Of a DNA stretch of 64,000 bases, positions 52,302 through 59,394 are shown in pieces. This DNA comes from Clostridium gallinarum (GTDB lineage Bacteria; Bacillota; Clostridia; Clostridiales; Clostridiaceae), in NCBI RefSeq assembly GCF_014836325.1, contig NZ_JACSQZ010000008.1, positions 19,620-83,619 on the forward strand, given 5' to 3'. Every line of letters begins with the position of its first letter. The stretch's first letter is position 1. Under the pieces are notes generated by a model. It saw nothing but the letters and a program-made list of their open reading frames with translations, did no database searches and was not told the DNA's origin. Made by a program: the position numbers and the translations under genes.

Positions 52302-52607
52302 TTAATATCTAATTAATTTTTTATCTTCTTTAACAGTTAAAAATATATGTTTACTCTCTATGTGGACATATTCCATGGCTTTCATCTTGCTTCTTAAATA
52401 TTCTTTTAAATCTGATTTAGTGTATTTACCTAAATCCTTTTTGTCAGCTTTACTAACATATAATCTAATTTCATTAAGCCTATCATACATTCCTAATGCT
52501 AATTGACTTAATTTAAATGCTACTTCTGGATTTTCAGTTGAAGTCATCTTTTTATATTCTTCTAATATATTTCTACATATTTTTATATCTGGTTCTATAT
52601 TTATCAA
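52302..52607 (-). CDS. Small helical phage protein
   Basis: This 101-residue protein is mainly helical (ISKADKKDLGKYTKSDLKEYLRSKMKAMEYV-like C-terminal half). No domain is recognised. It lies between recU and rep. Confidence 0.6.
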   Translation of the reverse strand: MINIEPDIKICRNILEEYKKMTSTENPEVAFKLSQLALGMYDRLNEIRLYVSKADKKDLGKYTKSDLKEYLRSKMKAMEYVHIESKHIFLTVKEDKKLIRY

Positions 52608-52622
52608 ATTTCAATCACCTCT

Positions 52623-53471
52623 TTACCGTTTTCTCATTTTCGTTCGAATATATACTCCTGGATACTCTTCTGATTTATAAACTTGACAATTTATAAATAA
52701 AAGGTCTTTATATTTATTTTCAAAAAACTCTTTATGTAAATTTATATTTGCTGCAAAGTTCTCAGCTTTTCTATTACTTAAACTTGTTCTGCTCTTTGTT
52801 ATTTTAGGTTTATTTAAATTTCTAGAACGGCCATACTTAGTTTTACTTTGTCTTGCCATATATGTTGCTAATCCTTCAAAACCTACTTCATCTGGTTGCA
52901 ATCTCTCTACTGTTTTTCTTCCTAATGTCCAATTCTTTCTTACTACATCCATATCCATTCCACTCATAACTAAATGATGATGTATTCTTGTTCTTTTAGT
53001 CTTATCTGGATCATCTACATAATCTATTACAAAGATATATTTAAACTCTTTGTCTTTCATATTCTTTTTCCACCATGTTCTAATTCTATCTAAGAAATTT
53101 CTCATATCTTTTTTAGCTCTATCTAATGTAGGTGCTTTCCCTTTATATGTTAGAGTTATATATAAGTCCTCTTCTGTAAAATTAGTATTCATTAATCTAG
53201 TCATTTCTTTAGCTTTATTATTAATATTTAATTTTTTCATCTTCTCACTAGTTTCTTTTTTCTTAGCTCCCCTTGGACTATTACTCTTACATTTCCATAA
53301 TGGGTATATTTCTTTTTCTACATATTTTCCACTAGTTATTGTCTTAACCATATATACATAGTTTTTATTTGTTCTTAGATCTTCATAATCTTCTAAGTTT
53401 TTTATTTGCTTTATATATACTTCTTCATAGTCATAATCTTCTAGTATCTTATTTATCCTATTTCTATTCAT
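52623..53471 (-). CDS. rep: HUH-type rolling-circle replication protein
   Basis: This 282-residue protein has motif 1 LYITLTYKG (residues 103-111), the HUH motif HHHLV with His164-His166, and YMARQSK with Tyr204, the expected order of rolling-circle Rep proteins; it is close to the Rep-like ORF2/G2P family. It would nick one strand and start rolling-circle replication. A stem-loop-rich non-coding stretch precedes it. Such a gene in a tailed phage suggests a plasmid-like replication mode. Confidence 0.78.
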   Translation of the reverse strand: MNRNRINKILEDYDYEEVYIKQIKNLEDYEDLRTNKNYVYMVKTITSGKYVEKEIYPLWKCKSNSPRGAKKKETSEKMKKLNINNKAKEMTRLMNTNFTEEDLYITLTYKGKAPTLDRAKKDMRNFLDRIRTWWKKNMKDKEFKYIFVIDYVDDPDKTKRTRIHHHLVMSGMDMDVVRKNWTLGRKTVERLQPDEVGFEGLATYMARQSKTKYGRSRNLNKPKITKSRTSLSNRKAENFAANINLHKEFFENKYKDLLFINCQVYKSEEYPGVYIRTKMRKR

Positions 53472-53510
53472 ATCTAATCCTCTTTTTATCTAACTTTATA
53501 ATAAAAAATA

Positions 53511-53702
53511 CGTAGCTTTTTATTACCCAATACAAGAGCCTTAAAACTCAAAATTTGAGCTAAAAAAATAAAAAAATAATAAGGAATTTGACATATCCTT
53601 CCTTAGATATTAGAATAGAAATATAGAATAACTTCGGTTCTATTCTAATAATTTTTCCAAAACACATTACAAGTACGGTCCAATGTAGATGTAATGTGTT
53701 TT
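53511..53702. other. Stem-loop-rich non-coding stretch upstream of rep
   Basis: Two perfect inverted repeats: an 11-bp stem (53610-53620 with 53638-53648) whose loop contains TTCGG, and a 12-bp stem (53660-53671 with 53690-53701) followed by a T run. They may be a terminator and rep leader structure or a replication origin for the HUH protein. Confidence 0.55.
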
Positions 53703-53846
53703 TTATTTTTCCTTATAATTACATATAAATAAGCTTGTATTTTTATCCATATACTTACAGTTTAAGCAACACTTATTACATACTGTAAATCCCTTCTTAC
53801 AATGCACTATAGAACTGCTTGTACTATTGCAGTTATCACAAATCAT
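53703..53846 (-). CDS. Cys-rich 47-residue phage protein
   Basis: The start overlaps the previous gene's stop (ATGA), which shows coupling. Seven Cys in CDNC, HCKKG, CNKCCLNC and CNY suggest a small zinc-binding protein. Similar in style to 51576-51725 but without alignment. Confidence 0.6.
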   Translation of the reverse strand: MICDNCNSTSSSIVHCKKGFTVCNKCCLNCKYMDKNTSLFICNYKEK

Positions 53847-54001
53847 TTTATTCTTTCTACAGTTATAATCTGCTCTGTTGGAATATGTAATAATTTAAAT
53901 TCCTGTGTTGGTGCTGCTATTATCATATATTCTCTAGAATCATATCCTAGCTTTAATAATTCTTTCCTTTGTGCTAATGTTGGCTTTTTAGGATTTTTCA
54001 C
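53843..54001 (-). CDS. Small phage protein, DUF6906-like
   Basis: GTG at 54001 has an AAAGGAG site. The 52-residue protein starts VKNPKKPTLAQRKELLKLGYD and has the overall pattern I associate with DUF6906 (basic start, LAQRK, a Y/W pair, then a beta end). The function is unknown. Confidence 0.65.
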   Translation of the reverse strand: MKNPKKPTLAQRKELLKLGYDSREYMIIAAPTQEFKLLHIPTEQIITVERIK

Positions 54002-54004
54002 TAT

Positions 54005-54160
54005 TTAAGCTCCTTTCTTATATTCCTCATATTTTAATTTTTGAATTTCATTTACTTCTCTATCTAATCTTTGACTTAACATTCTAGTTACTATATCTTC
54101 TAATCCCCAAAGATCTATTGCTTCATTAAGCATTTCTCTAATTCTTATAAACTCGCTCAC
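54005..54160 (-). CDS. Spo0E-like aspartyl phosphatase, phage-encoded
   Basis: GTG at 54160; no other start is in frame. The 51-residue product has the Spo0E pattern: IRIREMLNEAIDLWGLEDIV, then LSQRLDREVNEIQK, i.e. the L-S-Q-x-L-D core followed by I/V-N-E-x-Q. The family dephosphorylates Spo0A~P and delays sporulation. The SQxLD motif is intact apart from the variable third position. This is a natural gene for an element that splits a spore coat gene. Family membership is from the motif; activity is inferred. Confidence 0.75.
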   Translation of the reverse strand: MSEFIRIREMLNEAIDLWGLEDIVTRMLSQRLDREVNEIQKLKYEEYKKGA

Positions 54161-54177
54161 TTCTCTCTTCCCTTCTT

Positions 54178-54223
54178 TTGATTTATTCCTACTATATATG
54201 GTAAAATTATGTTGAATTTTACC
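54178..54223 (+). promoter_or_regulatory. Divergent operator with a perfect 9-bp inverted repeat
   Basis: GGTAAAATT (54200-54208) and AATTTTACC (54215-54223) flank six bases, between the Spo0E-like gene and the plus-strand gene. A plus promoter TTGATT (54178-54183) and TAAAAT (54202-54207) overlaps it. The palindrome includes the ATG at 54209, so translation must start further on. Confidence 0.65.
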
Positions 54224-54241
54224 ATGAAAGGAGGTGCTCTT

Positions 54242-54706
54242 ATGCTATTAAACCTAAAACAAGTCCAAGCTTTAGATTTAATTTTAAACATTTTAAATTC
54301 TCGCTATTCATATAGTAGTAATCCATTAAAGCTAGTAGTTAAAATTAATGATTCTTTATGGAAAGGAAACTTTGTTAACTTTAGCTCTGATGACTATTAT
54401 TTACATCAAGAATATATAAATTCATTTGGGTTTATCGCTAATGAAAGTCTTGAATTTGAAGATGTTATTACCCAGCTATCTAATTTAAAACTAAATAAAT
54501 ATAAAAACATAAAACCTTCAACCTTGCATTTACTTCTAATTGATTTAGTTAATATTATTAAAGATTTAGATACATCAAATATAAAATTGAATTTGAATTC
54601 TATTTTATATAATGCTGTTAACTTAGAGGGTAGTATTTCTTTACCTTTTATTCTTCTTGATGATAATTCTAAATTTGAAGTGATTTCTATTGTTGAATCT
54701 GACTAA
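54242..54706 (+). CDS. Antisense-oriented phage protein of unknown function
   Basis: ATG at 54242 has a strong GAAAGGAGGTG site. The 154-residue product is helical and beta mixed with no known motif. It is the only plus-strand gene in the early region and has its own palindromic promoter, so it is regulated apart from the phage early operon. It overlaps the following minus gene by 4 bases tail to tail. Confidence 0.7.
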   Translation: MLLNLKQVQALDLILNILNSRYSYSSNPLKLVVKINDSLWKGNFVNFSSDDYYLHQEYINSFGFIANESLEFEDVITQLSNLKLNKYKNIKPSTLHLLLIDLVNIIKDLDTSNIKLNLNSILYNAVNLEGSISLPFILLDDNSKFEVISIVESD

Positions 54707-55107
54707 AGGTGTGTATACTCACTCATAACCTTTAAAGATCTATACACATATTCAAGAGTTGCATATGCATCAACATATGTTAACTCTTTTTCTTTTAACA
54801 TTTTTATAATTATATTACCTATCTCTATTACTTCTTCTTCTAAAAATTCTTTTTCTACTTTTGAATAAACATTCTTTTGAAATTTAATTAAATATTTTTG
54901 CATTTCCTTGTCTTTTTCTTCTTTAAACGGCATTTGTAAAGTAACTTTTTCTAATTCATTAACTGCATACTCTAAAGCTTGTATATCTTTATCAAATATT
55001 GGGTCATAATCTCCTACACAAAAAGTTTTTCTATCTACTATTAAATCCTTTAATTGCTTAATAGCTCCTTCTCTATTAATTCCAATAGATTTTTCTTTAT
55101 CCATCAT
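54703..55107 (-). CDS. Phage protein of unknown function
   Basis: This 134-residue acidic, helical protein (EVIEIGNIIIKMLKEKELTYVDAYATLEYVYRSLK) has no known domain. The start overlaps the previous gene's stop (ATGA). Confidence 0.6.
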   Translation of the reverse strand: MMDKEKSIGINREGAIKQLKDLIVDRKTFCVGDYDPIFDKDIQALEYAVNELEKVTLQMPFKEEKDKEMQKYLIKFQKNVYSKVEKEFLEEEVIEIGNIIIKMLKEKELTYVDAYATLEYVYRSLKVMSEYTHL

Positions 55108-55256
55108 TCCTTACCCCTTTCTTTAAGAGTAACTACTATAAAGTTTTTATAAACTTTAATATCATATTTTTCAGACTTCATATATTTCTTAGTTATCCTA
55201 ATCTTTTCTTTGAAATTTTTATAGGGTATTGCTAGTCCTACTAATTCACCTATCAT
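55104..55256 (-). CDS. Small basic phage protein
   Basis: This 50-residue protein (IPYKNFKEKIRITKKYMKSEKYDIKV) is basic. It overlaps the next gene by 4 bases. No family recognised. Confidence 0.55.
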   Translation of the reverse strand: MIGELVGLAIPYKNFKEKIRITKKYMKSEKYDIKVYKNFIVVTLKERGKE

Positions 55257-55274
55257 AATTTCACTACCTATAAA

Positions 55275-55472
55275 TTAGATATAAACAAAAACTATTTCAT
55301 CCAATGCTTTCTTAATAAGATCTTGTAAAACTGATAGATTGTAAAATCTAATTCCATGCTTTTCTTCTAAAATACTAGCTACTTTAAAAATTTCTACTGC
55401 TTTATTTTCTTCAATTAAACTTTCTACTGTTTTTGATACTGCTTGTCTAACATTTAATGGTACTTGTTTCAT
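55275..55472 (-). CDS. Small helical phage protein
   Basis: This 65-residue protein follows a GGAGAG site. It is helical (VRQAVSKTVESLIEENKAVEIFKVASILEEKHG) without a known motif. Confidence 0.55.
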   Translation of the reverse strand: MKQVPLNVRQAVSKTVESLIEENKAVEIFKVASILEEKHGIRFYNLSVLQDLIKKALDEIVFVYI

Positions 55473-55574
55473 TTATTATTCTCTCCTTAACTTTGATTAT
55501 GTAATTTATTTCTATAGGCTCTTTAGCCCATTTATCTTTAAAGTAAAATCTTTTTTTATATAATTTGTTTTAAT

Positions 55575-55778
55575 TTACATCATTAGCTCATTATTTTTCT
55601 TTTCTTCTGCTAATAATCTATTTAACTCTTGTGTTTCTTCTCTTGTATAAAAACACTCTGGTCTACCCCTAAATAATTCATTGCATACGTCATAACATCT
55701 TCTAATATCCTCTTCTTTTGGAGTAGTTTCTCTAACTATTATTGTTGTATTTCCTATTTTAAAAGTTTGTCCTTTCAT
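55575..55778 (-). CDS. Small phage protein with Cys pair
   Basis: ATG at 55778 follows GGAGGTG. The 67-residue product has CYDVCNELFRGRPECF. No family recognised. Confidence 0.55.
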   Translation of the reverse strand: MKGQTFKIGNTTIIVRETTPKEEDIRRCYDVCNELFRGRPECFYTREETQELNRLLAEEKKNNELMM

Positions 55779-55836
55779 TAAATTCACACCTCCTAAGTTA
55801 TCCTATGCAAATATTTATAGATAAGTTCTTATTGCG

Positions 55837-56049
55837 CTATGCAATATTTGAAGTAAAAAAATATTCACCAAAGTTATTTGTATCTATTTTTAATATATCT
55901 GCTAGTTGATCTGCTTCTTTTAAATACATAGGCCTTATATTATTTAACTTTTGACTCATAGTCGGTGTAGCTATATTCAAAGCCTTCGCTAAATCTTTTT
56001 GCGTAAATCCAAATTCTATCATTCTTGCTTTTATTTTTGTTGTATTCAC
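55837..56049 (-). CDS. Cro-like helix-turn-helix protein
   Basis: GTG at 56049 or TTG at 56052 has an AGAGGTGAT site; the longer frame is less likely. The product of about 70 residues has a Cro/CI-type HTH (FTQKDLAKALNIATPTMSQKLNN). It is the first early gene and diverges from the repressor gene, the normal Cro place. An operator box also lies over its 3' end (55832-55844). Confidence 0.8.
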   Translation of the reverse strand: MNTTKIKARMIEFGFTQKDLAKALNIATPTMSQKLNNIRPMYLKEADQLADILKIDTNNFGEYFFTSNIA

Positions 56050-56072
56050 CAAAATAATCACCTCTTTCTTTT

Positions 56073-56196
56073 TTGCGCTATGCAATTTTATATTTTCATA
56101 TTACTATCTATTTTTCTTAAAGTCAATAGCGTAACGCAAGTTTTTTTATTTATTTCTTGCTTTCTTATTGCAGTATGCAAATAATTGTTATATAAT
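56073..56196. promoter_or_regulatory. Immunity switch with TTGC-N5-GCAA operators
   Basis: Boxes TTGC-GCTAT-GCAA at 56073-56085, a variant TAGC-GTAAC-GCAA at 56127-56139, and TTGC-AGTAT-GCAA at 56168-56180. The early (minus) promoter TTGACT (56121-56126) and TAATAT (56098-56103) and the repressor promoter TTGCAG (56168-56173) and TATAAT (56191-56196) both have 17-base spacing, with boxes next to or over -35 and the start. A fourth box is at 55832-55844. Confidence 0.82.
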
Positions 56197-56227
56197 GTAT
56201 TTATAAGATTGAAGGAAGGTATTTCAA

Positions 56228-56764
56228 ATGGATAATAAAAAAATTGGAAATAGAATAAAAAGTAGAAGAAAAGAATTAAATTTAACTCTTAAACAAATTG
56301 CTGATATTGTTGGAGTTGCTAGCTCTACAATTCAAAGATATGAAAATGGGACTATAAGCCAACTTAAACTTCCTGTATTAGAATCTATTGCAAAAGCTTT
56401 AGATATAAATCCAACTTGGCTTGTTAGAGATGATGCTCCTATGATTTTAAATCACTTAAATAAATCAGAAAATATAAAAAAACAAAATTCTTTAGAATTA
56501 ATTTTATTAGATAGTTTTAATAAACTAAATAAAGAAGGTAAAAATGAAGCCATTAAAAGAGTTGAAGAACTTACTTACATTAGTAAATATATAGAAGAAA
56601 ATACTAATGTTATTGAACTTCCTAAAAGAGAAAAACAAGTTTGGGAAGAACCTGGTAAAGAACATTTAATGCCTATAGCTTCTCATGATAGAAATGGAGA
56701 ATTTACTGAGGAAGAATACCAACATGATGATGATCTAATGGACGATGAAGATTTTTGGAAATAA
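56228..56764 (+). CDS. CI-like lysogeny repressor without peptidase domain
   Basis: This 178-residue protein has an N-terminal HTH (LTLKQIADIVGVASSTIQRYENG, about residues 18-40) and an acidic C-terminus; there is no S24 self-cleavage domain. An ImmA-like metallopeptidase gene follows, so release is likely by ImmA-type cleavage, as in ICEBs1. Confidence 0.82.
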   Translation: MDNKKIGNRIKSRRKELNLTLKQIADIVGVASSTIQRYENGTISQLKLPVLESIAKALDINPTWLVRDDAPMILNHLNKSENIKKQNSLELILLDSFNKLNKEGKNEAIKRVEELTYISKYIEENTNVIELPKREKQVWEEPGKEHLMPIASHDRNGEFTEEEYQHDDDLMDDEDFWK

Positions 56765-56784
56765 CTAATTAAAGGGTGATAAAT

Positions 56785-57243
56785 TTGACTTATGATGAAT
56801 TATTAATAGAAGCTGATAGGCTTGGAGTAATTGTTAAAGAAGCCAATTTAAAAACACGAGATGGTCATTGTAAAGGAAATAAAATAGCTATTCATAAAAG
56901 TTTATCTAATTATGAAAAATCTTGTGTCCTTGCCGAAGAGCTTGGCCACTACTTCTATACCGTAGGAGATATAAGAAATCAAAGAAATATTAATAATAGA
57001 AAACAAGAAATGATAGCTCGTAGATGGGGATATAATAAAAAAATTGGACTTATTGGTCTTATAAGAGCATTTGAACATGGATGTAAAAATAAATATGAAA
57101 TTGCTGAATTTTTAAATGTTACTATTGAATATTTAAATGAAGCTCTTGAATATTATACAAGTAAATATGGAATTATGTACAGGGTTGATGATTATCTTAT
57201 TTACTTCTCCCCTAACCTTTGGATAGGTAAAGCTTTTAACTAA
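56785..57243 (+). CDS. ImmA/IrrE-like metallopeptidase
   Basis: TTG at 56785 has AAAGGGTGAT. The 152-residue product has AEELGHYF in the place of the zinc motif HExxH; the first His is replaced by Glu, which is seen in some phage members, so activity is uncertain. It probably cleaves the repressor encoded just before it. Confidence 0.8.
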   Translation: MTYDELLIEADRLGVIVKEANLKTRDGHCKGNKIAIHKSLSNYEKSCVLAEELGHYFYTVGDIRNQRNINNRKQEMIARRWGYNKKIGLIGLIRAFEHGCKNKYEIAEFLNVTIEYLNEALEYYTSKYGIMYRVDDYLIYFSPNLWIGKAFN

Positions 57244-57295
57244 GAGTTATGAATTTCATAGCTCTTTAATAATATTAAAATGAGGTGTTGAAATT

Positions 57296-58828
57296 ATGGA
57301 TACTGATATATTTGCAATATATCTTAGAAAGTCAAGAAAAGACTTAGAAAATCAAGATTTTGATGTTTTAAAAAGACATCGTAAAATTTTATTAGACTTT
57401 GCTAAATCTAAAAAAATTACTATACACGAAGAAGATATATATGAAGAAGTTGTTTCTGGAGAAACTATTCAAGATAGACCTGTCATACAAAATTTATTGA
57501 GAAAAATTGAATCTGGTTATTATAAAGCTGTTCTAGTTATGGAGATAGAAAGACTAGCTAGAGGTAATACCATAGACCAAGGTGTTATAGCTCAAGCTTT
57601 TCAATTAACAAATACTCTTATAATTACTCCAAACAAAACATATGATACTAATAATGAATATGATAATGAATTTTTAGAATTTGGACTTTTTATGTCTAGA
57701 CGTGAATATAAAGCTATTAGTCGCCGTATTCAAACTGGAAGAATTCAATCTTGTAAGGAAGGTAATTATGTAGGATCTGTTACCCCTTATGGTTATGATA
57801 AAGAAAAACTTAAAGGTGAAAAAGGATATAAACTAATACCTAATGATGAAGCTACTAATGTTAAATTGATTTTTGAACTATTTCTAGATGGCCTTGGTAC
57901 ATCTAATCTATCTTATAAATTAAATGAATTAAAAATTAAATCTAGAACAGGTAAACAATGGACTCCTGCTATGGTTAGAAATATTTTAATTAATAAAGTT
58001 TATATAGGTATTTTAACTTGGGGCCGAAGAGCTAATGTAAAGAAATTAGATAATAATATGATAAGTAAAACAAGACCTATAAATAATGACTATATTGAAA
58101 GTAAAGGAAAGCATGAAGCAATTATTGATGAATTAACTTTTTATAGAACTCAAGAGCTACTTAAAGCCAATTCCTCTAAAAAAGTTCATAAAGATAAATC
58201 TCTTCAAAATCCTCTTGCTGGAATAGTTGTTTGTAAGAAATGTGGCACAAATATGATAAGACGTCCACTAAAAAATATTCCTGATACTCTACTTTGTAAA
58301 AATCATTATTGTGATAATGTTTCAAGTTATATATATTTAGTTGAAAAGAGATTGTTAGATTCATTAAGAAATATATTAAATAAGTATTATCATTATCTTG
58401 AAAATTATGAAGAAGAACATATTAAGCATAAAAAAAATTATGATTCTCAAATAAAGAAATTGGATAAAGAAATTGAAAAACTAAAAAAACAACATATAAA
58501 GGCTTGTGAATTATTAGAAACTGGTGTTTATTCATTAGAACTTTTTAGAGATAGATCTTCTTCCCTAAATGAACAAATTGAAGGAATTAATAAACAAAAA
58601 GAAGAATTGATAAAATTAAATGAAAATAATAAAGTTGATAAAATAATTCAAGCTATTCCTAAAATAGAAAATTGCTTAAAGACTTATGATACTCTTAATG
58701 TAGAAGAAAAAAATAAGCTTCTTAAAACAATTATAAATAAAGCTTATTATCTTAAAGATGAAGCAGGAAGCAGATGGAACAAGGATGCACAAGATAAATT
58801 CATCCTTGAATTAGAGCTATTGCTTTAA
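57296..58828 (+). CDS. int: Large serine recombinase (integrase/excisionase)
   Basis: This 510-residue protein has the resolvase domain with nucleophile Ser13 in YLRKSRKD and Arg residues in EIERLARG, the recombinase domain (YGYDKEKLKGEKGYKLIP, TPAMVRNILINKVYIG), a zinc ribbon (CKKCG...CKNHYC) and a coiled coil (about residues 375-440). It recombines attP and attB without host factors; excision needs a directionality factor. Its stop codon lies in the attP arm. Confidence 0.95.
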   Translation: MDTDIFAIYLRKSRKDLENQDFDVLKRHRKILLDFAKSKKITIHEEDIYEEVVSGETIQDRPVIQNLLRKIESGYYKAVLVMEIERLARGNTIDQGVIAQAFQLTNTLIITPNKTYDTNNEYDNEFLEFGLFMSRREYKAISRRIQTGRIQSCKEGNYVGSVTPYGYDKEKLKGEKGYKLIPNDEATNVKLIFELFLDGLGTSNLSYKLNELKIKSRTGKQWTPAMVRNILINKVYIGILTWGRRANVKKLDNNMISKTRPINNDYIESKGKHEAIIDELTFYRTQELLKANSSKKVHKDKSLQNPLAGIVVCKKCGTNMIRRPLKNIPDTLLCKNHYCDNVSSYIYLVEKRLLDSLRNILNKYYHYLENYEEEHIKHKKNYDSQIKKLDKEIEKLKKQHIKACELLETGVYSLELFRDRSSSLNEQIEGINKQKEELIKLNENNKVDKIIQAIPKIENCLKTYDTLNVEEKNKLLKTIINKAYYLKDEAGSRWNKDAQDKFILELELLL

Positions 58829-58870
58829 CATACATCTTAAATGTTCAATAGAACTCGCTCATGTAGAAAT
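58828..58870 (+). other. attR (right prophage junction)
   Basis: Crossover GA at 58851-58852. The phage arm 58828-58846 is the reverse complement of 23071-23089 with one mismatch in 19. Host cotJC sequence continues in frame from 58853. Confidence 0.85.
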
Positions 58871-59234
58871 AATGGCTACAATGGTTCATCAAATAATGGA
58901 TAATGCTTCAATTGATGAAATTAAAGTTGCTGGATTAGATGGTCATTATGTAGATCATGGGAAAGGATTATATTATAATGATGCTACTGGAAACCCATGG
59001 ACTGCAACTTATATTCAATGTAAAGGTGATGTAATTGCAGATTTAACTGAAGATATGGCTGCTGAACAAAAAGCTAGAGCTACTTATGAATGGTTAATAA
59101 ACTTAACTGATGATGTTGAAATTAAAAATATTTTATCTTTTTTAAGAGAAAGAGAAGTTGTTCATTTCCAAAGATTTGGTGAAGCATTAGTAGATGTTCA
59201 AGATAATACTAAATTAACTGATTTTTGTAAATAA
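58854..59234 (+). pseudogene. cotJC: cotJC, 3' fragment (prophage-split gene)
   Basis: From CTC 58854 on, LAHVEIMATMVHQI, GHYVDHGKGLYYNDATGNPWTATYIQCKGD and FLREREVVHFQRF match the C-terminal two-thirds of CotJC. Here it has no ribosome site of its own and is only made if the prophage is cut out; the internal ATG at 58872 could give a fragment. Together with 22873-23067 it forms a full Mn-catalase-like coat protein. Confidence 0.92.
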
Positions 59235-59248
59235 TTTATAAATAGAAT

Positions 59249-59297
59249 AACATAGTATCAACTCATCATTTGGTAGAGTTAATGCTATGTTTTTTTA
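59249..59297 (+). terminator. Terminator of the cotJ operon
   Basis: AACATAG with CTATGTT, inner stem AACTC with GAGTT, then T run. It ends the restored cotJABC operon. Confidence 0.83.
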
Positions 59298-59394
59298 TTA
59301 TTTTCATAATCTTATTGTGTAAGAATTTATAATCCATTTACATATTATTTTATTAGTGATAAATTAATAGTTGATAGTTAAGGAGGTTATACTA

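Larger units (their letters stand above)
23067..58852. mobile_element. Complete-looking siphophage prophage inserted in cotJC
   Basis: The element is 35,786 bp between GA crossover points. It has all modules of a temperate HK97-type siphophage: immunity, serine recombinase, early/replication, packaging, head, tail, lysis. All structural genes are on the minus strand; the lysogeny genes are on the plus strand next to attR. No structural gene looks broken, so it may still be inducible. Non-core genes are a GHKL-nuclease, a kinase, an acetyltransferase, ParA/ParB, an HUH Rep and a Spo0E-like protein. Confidence 0.95.

Noticed and set aside
55473..55574. Minus-strand frame with KDKWAKEPIEINYIIK between small early genes
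   Set aside because: It looks coding-like but has no start codon or ribosome site in frame; could be a relic.
57244..57295. Sigma-K promoter ahead of the integrase
   Set aside because: CATAGCTCT only partly fits and no -35; the hairpin here fits a terminator after immA better.
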